Shown here: positions 8,787 through 16,672 of the stretch, one piece after another
Layout of the letters: the number at the start of each line of letters is the position of its first letter
How positions within the stretch are numbered: position 1 is the stretch's first letter
From: an uncultured Deferribacteraceae bacterium
GTDB taxonomy: Bacteria; Chrysiogenota; Deferribacteres; CAMZNJ01
NCBI GenBank assembly: GCA_947313825.1
Contig: CAMZNJ010000037.1
Location: 1 to 39,399, forward strand
Reading direction: 5' to 3'
DNA: 39,399 nt
Made by a program: the position numbers and the translations under genes
Notes under the pieces: generated by a model
The model's database searches: none
Seen by the model: the letters and a program-made list of their open reading frames with translations, nothing else
Told to the model about the DNA's origin: nothing

Positions 8787-9668
8787 ATGAAAATTATTGC
8801 TATTGGTGGCGGAAAAGGTGGCGTAGGCAAAAGCTTTGTAACATCCTCCCTAGGTATGGCACTGACTAAGGGCGGGCACAATACACTACTGGTTGACTGT
8901 GATCTGGGAAGTGCAAACCTCCACAACTTTGTTGGCGTATCTGCACCAACAAACGCACTGTACAACGTTATGCGTGGGGATATGGGGTTCGACGAATCCA
9001 TAATATCAACACCCTATGGAGTGGATATCCTTTGCGGATCAGTGGACATGCTAGGGATGGCACACATTACACGACACGAACGACAACACCTCCTAAACAG
9101 CATACAAGAATCGAAATACGACTATGCTCTCATGGATCTCGGTGCAGGGAACTCGTTCCATATGGTGGACTTCTTCAACGAAGCACACATCAAAGTAATG
9201 GTTATGACTTCCGAACCAACATCCATCGAAAATACATACGGCTTCCTTAAAGTGGCACTGTACCGTGCAATCGAACGTGGTTTCGCAGAAATGAGCAATT
9301 ACGCCGAAATGTGCAAAATATTGCGTAATGCCTCCCACACCTTTGCCGATATCAGGAGTATCCGATCGTTCATCTACAGCATAGACGTGAACGACTTAAC
9401 CAAACTTGACAACATTATAAACAACTTCCAAGTTTCTGTTTTAATAAACGTAGTTCACAGCAAGAGCGACCTCACTCTGCTAAGCGGCTTCAAACAGATT
9501 ATCTTCAACTACCTAGGTATTCATATCGACTTTGTCGGGTTCGTACCTTACGATAAAATTGTTGTCGAGGCTGTGAAAGCACAACAATCGGTGTATGGAG
9601 ACTCGCTGCACGAAAATATTATCGGGTGTTTCGATTCGATTTCGAACAAGATAACGTCGAGGCTTTAG
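8787..9668 (+). CDS. MinD/ParA-type ATPase, FlhG-like
   Basis: This is a deviant-Walker-A P-loop ATPase with KGGVGKS at residues 10-16 of the 293-residue product and the switch/Walker B segment YALMDLGAG. The family includes MinD, ParA and FlhG (YlxH/FleN). FlhG sets flagellar number and position by acting on FlhF and flagellar assembly proteins. The cheW-like gene directly downstream and the FapA-type gene nearby favour an FlhG-like role, though flhF is not in the window. The ATG at 8787 has AGG 6-7 bp upstream and starts directly at the family N-terminus. An upstream in-frame ATG at 8772 lacks a ribosome binding site. Confidence 0.8.
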   Translation: MKIIAIGGGKGGVGKSFVTSSLGMALTKGGHNTLLVDCDLGSANLHNFVGVSAPTNALYNVMRGDMGFDESIISTPYGVDILCGSVDMLGMAHITRHERQHLLNSIQESKYDYALMDLGAGNSFHMVDFFNEAHIKVMVMTSEPTSIENTYGFLKVALYRAIERGFAEMSNYAEMCKILRNASHTFADIRSIRSFIYSIDVNDLTKLDNIINNFQVSVLINVVHSKSDLTLLSGFKQIIFNYLGIHIDFVGFVPYDKIVVEAVKAQQSVYGDSLHENIIGCFDSISNKITSRL

Positions 9669-9685
9669 TTGAAAAAGGAGCGGAG

Positions 9686-11080
9686 ATGGGAACTGAATAC
9701 GGGCAGGAAATAAATACAGCCAAGCCAATACTAGCGAGAACGGAATCCGAAGACTCTATCCTGCGAAACTACTACTCAAAAACATACGCTCAGGACAAAA
9801 AAGTAGGGCTTCTCGTATTCAGGATAGGAGACGGTGTTTTTGCCATCGCAAGCCTGAAAACACAAGAAATAATACGCTCTGTGGATATCACAAGAGTTCC
9901 ACATCTTGAAAAATATATTCTGGGTATCACAAACTTGAGGGGGAAAATACTACCCATTTGCGACCTCAGACACTTCTTCGGACTAAAAAATACCATCTTC
10001 GACAGAGACACAAGGGTGATTATTGCCAAATTTAACCAAGGCTCAATCGGATTTGTAGTGGATGAAGTGGTGGATACAATTCACGTTGCTGTGTCTTCTT
10101 TGGAAAAAAATAACTCAACGGTGTCCTCGTTACAATTCGACGGGTTCATCTCAGGTATCTGCAACCATCAAGATGGTATCATATTCCTACTGAATATTCT
10201 GAAAGTTGCTGGCATTGAGTCTGCACTAGGGGAAAGCGATCCCCTTGATGACTTCTTGAATATGTTGGGGGACGACAAAAAAGGTGGTAAGGGGTTGAAA
10301 CGCTCAGGCATCACCGATGCGAGCACCACCGATGCGAGCACCACCGACGCGAGCACAAGCACAGGCATCACCGATGCGAGCACAAGCACAGGTGCCGACG
10401 ACGCGAGTGCCACCGACGCCGATGAAATGGGCATTGACGAAATGATTGCCATGGAGCTTGCTTTGCGTGAGAAGGCTATGGCGGAGCGATACCATGGCAC
10501 CGATGCGAGCACAGGCACAGGTGCCACCGACGCGAGCACAGGCACAGGTGCCACCGACGCGAGTGCCACCGACGCGAGTGCCACCGACGCTAGTGCCACT
10601 GACGCGAGCACCACCGACGCTAGTGCCGACGACGCGAGCACAAGCACAGGTGCCGACGACGCGAGCACCACCGACGCTAGTGCCACTGACGCGAGCACCA
10701 CCGACGCGAGTGCCACCGACGCAAGCACCACCGACGCGAGCACAGGCGCAGGTGCCACCGACGCGAGCACCACCGACGCAAGCACCGACGACGCAAACGC
10801 GGGTTCCGATGCAATGACCAGTGGCGAAGCCCTTTCGAAGCTATTTTCGACCTTGAACAATGAGTATGCTACCTATTTGGGCAAATCGCGGGGGGCGGAT
10901 TCTTCCACCGGTGTTGCGGAGCCTAGGGTTAATTTCAAGGAGCTTGTGGCTGTTTTTGGTATGTTGGGTTCTGGGGATATGGTTGTTGATGAGTACCCGC
11001 AGAAGTTTTATGGTGTCAATAATATTCCTCAGGATATGGGTGCATTGATCCAAATGGAGACGCGTTCGCGTTCGCGTTAG
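9686..11080 (+). CDS. CheW-domain protein with long DAST-repeat linker
   Basis: The first ~190 residues form a CheW domain: LLVFRIGDGVFAIASLKTQEI, then LGITNLRGKILPICDLRHFFGL and a second half ending FLLNILKV. CheW domains couple chemoreceptors to CheA. The rest of the 464-residue product is a long Asp/Ala/Ser/Thr-repeat linker in two blocks around a short helix (EMIAMELALREKAMAERY). It ends in a non-repetitive C-terminal segment (about 375-464) that I do not recognise. Typical CheW is about 160 residues. The start at ATG 9686 is chosen for AAGGAG 5 bp upstream. A GTG at 9626 would overlap the preceding gene. The gene ends convergently 16 bp from coaE. Confidence 0.85.
   Translation: MGTEYGQEINTAKPILARTESEDSILRNYYSKTYAQDKKVGLLVFRIGDGVFAIASLKTQEIIRSVDITRVPHLEKYILGITNLRGKILPICDLRHFFGLKNTIFDRDTRVIIAKFNQGSIGFVVDEVVDTIHVAVSSLEKNNSTVSSLQFDGFISGICNHQDGIIFLLNILKVAGIESALGESDPLDDFLNMLGDDKKGGKGLKRSGITDASTTDASTTDASTSTGITDASTSTGADDASATDADEMGIDEMIAMELALREKAMAERYHGTDASTGTGATDASTGTGATDASATDASATDASATDASTTDASADDASTSTGADDASTTDASATDASTTDASATDASTTDASTGAGATDASTTDASTDDANAGSDAMTSGEALSKLFSTLNNEYATYLGKSRGADSSTGVAEPRVNFKELVAVFGMLGSGDMVVDEYPQKFYGVNNIPQDMGALIQMETRSRSR
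10316..10800 (+). repeat. DAST-type tandem repeat in the cheW-like gene
   Basis: Two blocks (about 10316-10420 and 10502-10800) of units encoding DASTT, DASAT, DASTST and DASTGTGAT. All units are multiples of three bases. They are separated by a unique stretch encoding an acidic/helical segment. Synonymous changes (GAC/GAT, GCG/GCT, AGC/AGT) and block shuffling indicate repeated duplication. Confidence 0.95.
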
Positions 11081-11096
11081 TTTTCGGCTATTCTTA

Positions 11097-11699
11097 TTAC
11101 TCCCCCGCAGTTAATATTTTATTGTACACCTCTTTCACCTGAGTTTTCAGGTTTTGTTTGTCCCCGTTATTTTGTATTACGATGTTGGCGTATTTCTCTC
11201 TTTCGTCGTTGGATATTTGTGCTTCAATCATTTTTGTTGCGGCGATTTCGTCCATATTGTCGCGTTTCATGAGTCGTTGTAGTTGGATTTGTGGTGTTGT
11301 GCTGACCACAATTATTTTTTGGTATTTTTGATACCACCCTGTTTCGATGATTGTTGCACCGTGAGTGATAACTATTTTTTGTTGGTTGTTGTCCAATTTT
11401 GTTACGATGTTGTGTTCGAGTTGTTCGAGTGCGGGGAGTACAATACTTTCCAGCTGTTTTTTTGCTTTTGGGTTGCTGAATATGATTTGTCTTAGGGTTT
11501 TGCGTTGAATATTATTGTTGTTGTCGAGTATGTTTTCCCCAAACGTTTCGATAATTTTGTGGTATGCAATTTGGTTTGGTAGTGTTGCTTGTTTTGCTAG
11601 TGCGTCGAGGTCGATTGTTGTGGCTCCGAGTTGTTCGAAGTAGTGTGCGACTAGGGATTTCCCGCAACACACGCCACCAGTTAGTCCTATGTATGTCAT
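11097..11699 (-). CDS. coaE: Dephospho-CoA kinase
   Basis: CoaE phosphorylates the 3'-hydroxyl of dephospho-CoA, the last step of coenzyme A synthesis. The 200-residue protein has the P-loop GGVCCGKS (8-15), the IDLDAL segment (about 34-39) after the first strand-helix, and the lid-like LQRLMKRDNMDEIAATKMIEAQ region (about 139-160). Length is normal. It lies 12 bp downstream of cca on the same strand, so coaE is probably the last gene of a recF-cca-coaE transcript. It converges with the cheW-like gene. No terminator hairpin is visible in the 16-bp gap. Confidence 0.94.
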   Translation of the reverse strand: MTYIGLTGGVCCGKSLVAHYFEQLGATTIDLDALAKQATLPNQIAYHKIIETFGENILDNNNNIQRKTLRQIIFSNPKAKKQLESIVLPALEQLEHNIVTKLDNNQQKIVITHGATIIETGWYQKYQKIIVVSTTPQIQLQRLMKRDNMDEIAATKMIEAQISNDEREKYANIVIQNNGDKQNLKTQVKEVYNKILTAGE

Positions 11700-11711
11700 A
11701 GTTGCCCCCTT

Positions 11712-13079
11712 TTAGTTTTTTTTCAGTTCCATGGGGTATTCTTTTTTGAGGTGTTCGATTGTTTCGTCCATGGTGTAGGTTGTTGTTGCCATTGTGATTT
11801 GTCCGTTTAGGAGAATGGTTTTGAATTGTTTGCTTGGTTGAAATCCGTGTTGGATGAGTGTGTTTCCTGTTAGTGTGAGTCCTTTTTGTCTGTTTAGGGT
11901 TGCGAGTATTTCGTCGAGTTTCGCCATATTTGTACGATTATTTTGCAGTTTGTACACCCATTTTATGTTTTCGAGTAGGTTGTAGTTTACCCAAACTTGC
12001 TCTGTTGTGAGTGGATTTTGTGTGTTTGCACATAGTTGGTAGAGGGTTCGGATTAGTTTTTGTTCGTTATTTGCCATGGAGGCGTTGCGTAGTGTTGTCA
12101 TGGGGTTGTTTTTGGGTAGGCGTATGGTGGTGCTGAAGAGTATTTCGAAGGCGTGGGGGGAGTTTTGTAGATTGCTCCACCAGCTGTCATTGTTGTTGTG
12201 ATTGTGATTGTTGTTTTCGATGGTGTTTAGGGTTTCGAGACGTATGCTTGTGCCTTCAAAAATAAGCGGTAGGATGCCATTTTTGTCCATGGCGTAGAGG
12301 GTTTGCACCATGGCTTCACGGTTGCTACTTGCAAAAATATTTCGCACCTCTTTCAGTATTCTTTCCGCGGGGATACCTTTTAGGAGGTGTTGGCTTTCGC
12401 CCATGAGGGTGCATGTGTGTGGGTGGATGCTGTAGCCCAGCGTGCTTTGGAACCGATAAGCACGCAGTACCCTTAGGGGGTCATCGGTGAGGGAGGAGGT
12501 GCTGACAACGCGAATAGTTTTGTGCAGTATGTCTTCAGGGTTGCCGATTACTGTGTTGTTCATGTCCATTGCGAGGTTGTTGATGGTGAAGTCGCGTTCG
12601 CCAAGGTCGTGCTCGATTGTTGCTCCCCGCGGCTTGGATATGTCGATGGTGATGTCGATGGTACTGTTGATGGTGCAACTTGTTGATGTGGGGAATAGTG
12701 TGTTTTGTTTGTGAGGTGTGATGTTGAGGCGTGTGTTGTCTTTGAAGTGGACACCTTTTGTGCGTAGTTTGCGTGAAACAAGCTCAGCAAATTGTAGGTA
12801 GTCTGTGTCGCTAGTGTTTTTGGTGGAGAAGGGGACGTAGTCTAAGTCGATGGTTGCGTTGTCGTCGATGTCGATGTCGATGTTGGTGTTGGTGTTGTTT
12901 GCGTTGTCATCTGTGATACCCTGACGCATGATACCCTGACGCACCATGCCTCCAACGAGGTACACCTCAAAGTTATGTTTCCTTGCAACCTGAACAACCG
13001 CTTGGTGCACAAGGTTGACGCTGTCGGGGTATGATTTCAGGTTCATGGTGTTGTGTAGGTGTTTTTTAGTTGTATTCAT
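11712..13079 (-). CDS. cca: Class II CCA-adding enzyme / poly(A) polymerase family nucleotidyltransferase
   Basis: The product belongs to the class II tRNA nucleotidyltransferase/poly(A) polymerase family. YLVGGMVRQG lies at 40-49 and the metal-binding IDLD at 77-80. Downstream are ISKPRG, the signature DLGERDFTINNLAM, and SLTDDPLRVLRAYRF with LGYSI after it. The tRNA gene in this window lacks an encoded CCA end, consistent with a need for CCA addition; poly(A) polymerase activity remains possible. Between GG and DxD, the usual short spacer is expanded by an RQGIM/RQGI duplication and an Asn/Asp/Ile-rich stretch, and the usual VRD is VRQ. GGAAAG precedes the ATG. The start overlaps recF by 14 bp. 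Confidence 0.85.
   Translation of the reverse strand: MNTTKKHLHNTMNLKSYPDSVNLVHQAVVQVARKHNFEVYLVGGMVRQGIMRQGITDDNANNTNTNIDIDIDDNATIDLDYVPFSTKNTSDTDYLQFAELVSRKLRTKGVHFKDNTRLNITPHKQNTLFPTSTSCTINSTIDITIDISKPRGATIEHDLGERDFTINNLAMDMNNTVIGNPEDILHKTIRVVSTSSLTDDPLRVLRAYRFQSTLGYSIHPHTCTLMGESQHLLKGIPAERILKEVRNIFASSNREAMVQTLYAMDKNGILPLIFEGTSIRLETLNTIENNNHNHNNNDSWWSNLQNSPHAFEILFSTTIRLPKNNPMTTLRNASMANNEQKLIRTLYQLCANTQNPLTTEQVWVNYNLLENIKWVYKLQNNRTNMAKLDEILATLNRQKGLTLTGNTLIQHGFQPSKQFKTILLNGQITMATTTYTMDETIEHLKKEYPMELKKN
12861..12898 (-). repeat. 6-bp in-frame repeats within cca active-site region
   Basis: GATGTC and GGTGTT hexamers on the plus strand encode alternating Asp-Ile and Asn-Thr on the coding strand, about residues 61-73 of Cca. 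The array lies between the GG motif and the catalytic DxD. A nearby duplication at about 12914-12945 gives the double RQGI. Confidence 0.8.
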
Positions 13080-14307
13080 GGTTGTCTTTCCGGTTTGCGT
13101 CGTTTGTGTTAAGGGGTTTGCCTGTGGTTATGGGCGTGGGCGTGGGCGAGGGCGTGGGCGAGGGCGTGGCGTGTTCGTGATTGCTGTCCATGGGTGTTGC
13201 GGCGATATGGATGTTGTGCATGTGGCTTAGGTTTGCTGATGGGTTTACCCCCGTGGCAATAACCTGAGCGTTGTGGCTACTGTCAAACATGGATAGTAAC
13301 GACTTTATTCGTCGGTTGTCCAGTCCAGCTTCAAAGTCGTCAAGGAGTATTAACGGTGTAATGCCCCGTTCGTGGCTGATTATTTGGGATATGCTTTTGA
13401 GCAGTGTGATATGGAATGCTTTCCCTTGCCCAAACGATGGGAATTTTTCGAATATTTTGCCATCTTTGCGAATATTTATGCGGTCGCGGTGTGTTCCGTA
13501 AAGTGGTGTTCCTTCGATTTTTTCCCTTTCGAGTAGGTTTGTGGTGGCTTCTGTGTTGTGGTTAGGGTCAACATTGGATGAGTACGACAGGTATATTTGG
13601 GTATGTAGATTCGGCTCTGTTATTTGTAGTGTTTCATAGATATTGGTGAGGTTTCGGTTTATCTGTTCAACAATTTTTTTGCGTCTGTGGTGAATAGTTT
13701 TTGTGATTGGTATTAGTTGGTCGTTGAGGACTTTTAGAAGTGTTTGGCTGTTGTGGGAGAGGTGTCCGTCGTTGTTTTGGATGCCATGGAGCAGGTGTCT
13801 TTTTTGGTTTAGTAGGCGGTTGTAGGTATTGAGTTCGTTGGCGTAGTTCATGTACGTGTGGAACACGATTTTGTCTAACTGTTTGCGTTTTGTGCTTTGG
13901 TCGCTGGATAGGAGGCTGTCGGTGTTTGGCGAATAGTAGATTACAGGGTTGTTGTGTAGGTGTTCCATGCTGCTGTCAACCTTTTCGCCGTTGTTTTTGA
14001 GTATCATTTCGTCTTGGTAGAATAGTGTAATGTGGTTGTCAGCACTACTGTTGCCATGGTGTTGAGGTTCGTGTTGAGGTTCGTGGTTTATGGATACTGT
14101 TACGTGGAATGACTGCTCGCCAAATTGAACAATATTTTTCAGTGTTTGTTTTTTGAATGTTCGGAGGTTTAGTGCGAGGTAGATGCTTTCGAGGATGGAT
14201 GTTTTTCCAGAACCGTTATCGCCGTAAATATATGTTTGACGTTGCAGTTGATGATTGAAAAAGGAGTGGTTGCGGAAATTCCTTATTTTAATATTATTTA
14301 CAAACAT
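13066..14307 (-). CDS. recF: DNA replication and repair protein RecF
   Basis: RecF is an SMC-like ATPase that helps load RecA at single-stranded gaps. The product has IKIRNFRNH (6-14), Walker A GDNGSGKT (29-36), the NPVIYYSPN-type segment, the ABC signature region SFGQGKAFHITLLKS and Walker B LILLDDFEAGLD. The C-terminal ~35 residues form a Ser-Pro-Thr-Pro tail made by hexamer repeats, which is not part of the usual 350-370 residue family; total length is 413. The stop overlaps the start of cca, so the two are probably translationally coupled. A plus-strand promoter for the pse operon overlaps its first codon. Confidence 0.92.
   Translation of the reverse strand: MFVNNIKIRNFRNHSFFNHQLQRQTYIYGDNGSGKTSILESIYLALNLRTFKKQTLKNIVQFGEQSFHVTVSINHEPQHEPQHHGNSSADNHITLFYQDEMILKNNGEKVDSSMEHLHNNPVIYYSPNTDSLLSSDQSTKRKQLDKIVFHTYMNYANELNTYNRLLNQKRHLLHGIQNNDGHLSHNSQTLLKVLNDQLIPITKTIHHRRKKIVEQINRNLTNIYETLQITEPNLHTQIYLSYSSNVDPNHNTEATTNLLEREKIEGTPLYGTHRDRINIRKDGKIFEKFPSFGQGKAFHITLLKSISQIISHERGITPLILLDDFEAGLDNRRIKSLLSMFDSSHNAQVIATGVNPSANLSHMHNIHIAATPMDSNHEHATPSPTPSPTPTPITTGKPLNTNDANRKDNHEYN
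13132..13169 (-). repeat. Hexamer repeat encoding RecF C-terminal tail
   Basis: GGGCGT/GGGCGA hexamers on the plus strand are read on the coding strand as Thr-Pro and Ser-Pro dipeptides near the end of RecF. They keep the frame. They lie after the conserved ATPase motifs and so are probably tolerated. Confidence 0.9.
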
Positions 14308-14325
14308 GGGGTATTGTACTATAAT
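14297..14325 (+). promoter_or_regulatory. Promoter of the pse operon
   Basis: TTTACA (14297-14302), a 17-bp spacer and a perfect TATAAT (14320-14325) make a strong sigma-70-type promoter, with a start expected near 14332, about 48 bp before pseB. The -35 region and spacer overlap the recF start codon (14305-14307, opposite strand), so transcription of the two divergent units could interfere. Confidence 0.7.
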
Positions 14326-14379
14326 TAGCAGGATAGTGCAAAGATTGCCTTGTAATTGCGTCTAACTTTGGGAGGTGCG

Positions 14380-15369
14380 ATGTTTAATAACTCAACAATA
14401 CTTATCACGGGGGGCACAGGAACTTTCGGGCACGCATTCGTCAAACACCTCCTAGCCAACTACTCCCCCAACAAAATAATCATATTCAGCCGCGACGAAT
14501 TCAAACAACACGAAATGGCACAAACATTCGCGAACATACCCCAAATAAGATTCTTCATAGGGGACGTTCGTGATGCCTCTAGACTCAAAACAGCCATGTA
14601 CAACGTCGACTATGTGGTACATGCCGCCGCCATCAAACAAGTTGTCGCCTCGGAATACAACCCATTCGAAACCATCAAAACTAACGTTTTTGGTGCACAA
14701 AATGTTATTGAAGCCTCAATCGAAACTGGTGTCAAACGTGTGCTAGCATTGTCCACCGACAAAGCATGCAACCCCACAAACCTCTACGGTGCAACAAAAC
14801 TCAGTGCCGACAAACTATTTGTAGCAGGGAACTCTTACGCTAGCGGAAAAATAACACGATTCTCCGTGCTCCGATACGGCAACGTGCTCGGATCGCGAGG
14901 ATCTGTACTGCCAATATTCATCAAACAACGCAAAGAAAAACGTATTACCGTAACACACTCAGATATGACACGCTTCTACATCACAATAGAAGAGGCAGTC
15001 AAACTTGTGGGCAAAAGTATGAACGCCATGCTCGGTGGCGAAATATTCATACCCAAAATACCATCAATAACCATGGGCGAATTTGCACGAGGTGTTTGCG
15101 AAAAATCCGAAATCGTAGAAATAGGAGTAAGACCAGGGGAAAAGATGCACGAAGCAATGATTAGCCCCGACGACGCACTCTACACATACGAATACGACGA
15201 TCACTACCGAATAATGCCCGCCTTCAACTCTTGGGACAACTCCTCCGACTACATCGGCAAAGGGCAAAAAGTAGCCGAAGGGTTCTCATACACAAGCCTA
15301 AACAATCCATGGAAAATGACGCGGGACGACCTTAAAAAAATCATAAACAACTTAGGCTTGGACAACTAA
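14380..15369 (+). CDS. pseB: UDP-N-acetylglucosamine 4,6-dehydratase (inverting), PseB
   Basis: PseB carries out the first step of CMP-pseudaminic acid synthesis, dehydrating and C5-epimerising UDP-GlcNAc. The 329-residue SDR enzyme has GGTGTFG (11-17), IGDVRD (60-65), HAAAIKQV (81-88), the active-site segment STDKACNP with Asp127 and Lys128, and YGATK with Tyr136 and Lys140. The C-terminal GVRPGEKMHE is typical of this subfamily and of CapD/FlaA1 relatives. The ATG at 14380 has GGAGG a few bases upstream; an in-frame TTG further up lacks one. pseC starts 2 bp after the stop. Confidence 0.92.
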   Translation: MFNNSTILITGGTGTFGHAFVKHLLANYSPNKIIIFSRDEFKQHEMAQTFANIPQIRFFIGDVRDASRLKTAMYNVDYVVHAAAIKQVVASEYNPFETIKTNVFGAQNVIEASIETGVKRVLALSTDKACNPTNLYGATKLSADKLFVAGNSYASGKITRFSVLRYGNVLGSRGSVLPIFIKQRKEKRITVTHSDMTRFYITIEEAVKLVGKSMNAMLGGEIFIPKIPSITMGEFARGVCEKSEIVEIGVRPGEKMHEAMISPDDALYTYEYDDHYRIMPAFNSWDNSSDYIGKGQKVAEGFSYTSLNNPWKMTRDDLKKIINNLGLDN

Positions 15370-15371
15370 AC

Positions 15372-16628
15372 ATGGACAAAAAAATACGATACGGTGAACA
15401 CAATGTACAACCAGATGACGTAGAACGCGTTGTCAAGGTGCTAAACTCGAACTACCTCACGCAAGGTCCCGTTGTAGAAGAGTTTGAACGGGAAATATGC
15501 AAAACAGTGGGTGCCAAGTATGCTGTTGTGTTCAGTAGTGGTACGGCAGCGTTGCATGCCGCCTATTTTGCACTGGGGCTAGGCAACGTGGACAGCTGTG
15601 GCGATGACCACGACCATGACCACGACCACGACCATGACCACGACCACCAACAACACAAAACACTACTAACAACACCAATCACATTTGCCGCAACAGCAAA
15701 TGCAGCACGATACTTGGGGGCTGATGTTGAGTTTTGCGACGTTGACACAAATGCCAACATGGACATTCACACACTAGAAAAGTACATTACGCCACAAACA
15801 GCAATTATCGCACCCGTACACTACGCTGGACTAGCATGTGGTATGCCTGAAATTGCCGAAATTGCAAAACGATACTCGTTAGGCGTTGTGGAAGATGCTA
15901 GCCACGCACTAGGGGGAAGTTACGGTAACGCTGGTAACGCTGGTAACGCTGGTGTTGCCGAAAATATGGTGGGGAACTGCAAGTACTCAGACATTACAAC
16001 CTTCAGCTTCCACCCGATCAAACACATTGCTGCCGGCGAAGGGGGAGCAGCAACCACCAACAACCAACACCTTTACGAAAAAATGAAGCTTTTTCGCAAC
16101 CACGGAATACAAAAGGAAAACTTTGTTAATCAACCCCACGGTGCTCACTACATGGAGATGGTGGAGCTGGGGTACAACTATCGCATGAGCGAACTGCACG
16201 CTGCCCTTGGAGTTTCACAACTGGGAAGGCTACAAAAGAATATGGAGAGTAGACGCAGTATTGCTGAGTTTTATGCCCGTGCCTTGATGGGCAACCCCAT
16301 GGTAACGCTGCCAACGTCATGTACGCACACGGATAACCTAAACAACGGACATGCATGGCACCTTTTCCCCATTACACTACACAGTAGTATCAGTCGAGAG
16401 CGTGTTGTGAACTACATGCACGCCCGTGGAGTAGGGGTACAAGTGCTCTACATCCCTGTGTACATGCACCCTTACTACCGAAAACATGGACACAAATCAA
16501 CAACTAGACCTGTGGCGGAAAAGTTTTACGCAAGGTCGCTTACCCTGCCCATTCACACCAATCTTTCCCAAGATGACCTCGTGTTTATCGTGGAAACATT
16601 AGTTGAAGGTATCGGGCACAGCTCGTAG
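15372..16628 (+). CDS. pseC: UDP-4-amino-4,6-dideoxy-N-acetyl-beta-L-altrosamine transaminase, PseC
   Basis: This PLP-dependent DegT/DnrJ/EryC1-family aminotransferase performs the second step of pseudaminic acid synthesis with glutamate as donor. Features include NSNYLTQGPVVEEFE (about 28-42), FSSGTAALHAA, VEDASHALGG and FSFHPIKHIAAGEGG with PLP lysine Lys217. Two in-frame repeats interrupt it: (Asp-His)x7 at residues 79-92 and Gly-Asn-Ala x3 at about 185-193. Length is 418 against about 380 for the family. It is the second gene of the pse operon, adjacent to pseB and probably translationally coupled. Confidence 0.9.
   Translation: MDKKIRYGEHNVQPDDVERVVKVLNSNYLTQGPVVEEFEREICKTVGAKYAVVFSSGTAALHAAYFALGLGNVDSCGDDHDHDHDHDHDHDHQQHKTLLTTPITFAATANAARYLGADVEFCDVDTNANMDIHTLEKYITPQTAIIAPVHYAGLACGMPEIAEIAKRYSLGVVEDASHALGGSYGNAGNAGNAGVAENMVGNCKYSDITTFSFHPIKHIAAGEGGAATTNNQHLYEKMKLFRNHGIQKENFVNQPHGAHYMEMVELGYNYRMSELHAALGVSQLGRLQKNMESRRSIAEFYARALMGNPMVTLPTSCTHTDNLNNGHAWHLFPITLHSSISRERVVNYMHARGVGVQVLYIPVYMHPYYRKHGHKSTTRPVAEKFYARSLTLPIHTNLSQDDLVFIVETLVEGIGHSS
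15606..15647 (+). repeat. (Asp-His)x7 codon repeat in pseC
   Basis: Seven tandem GAC-CA(C/T) hexamers encode alternating Asp-His, inserted between the FALGLGN helix and the conserved TTPITFAATANA strand. Alternating Asp/His is a potential divalent-metal-binding sequence, although chance slippage is sufficient to explain it. Confidence 0.95.
15924..15950 (+). repeat. Gly-Asn-Ala x3 codon repeat in pseC
   Basis: Three identical copies of the nonamer GGTAACGCT encode Gly-Asn-Ala in a surface loop following the ASHALGGSYG motif. This is a second, independent in-frame expansion in the same gene. Confidence 0.9.
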
Positions 16629-16672
16629 TTCGCTGACGTTGTGTGTGCACAGTTGTGGGGTTGGAGCTAATT

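Noticed and set aside
10168-10860. Long antisense open frame opposite the cheW-like repeat
   Set aside because: It is the complement of the DAST repeat and shows only Ala/Ser/Val low complexity.
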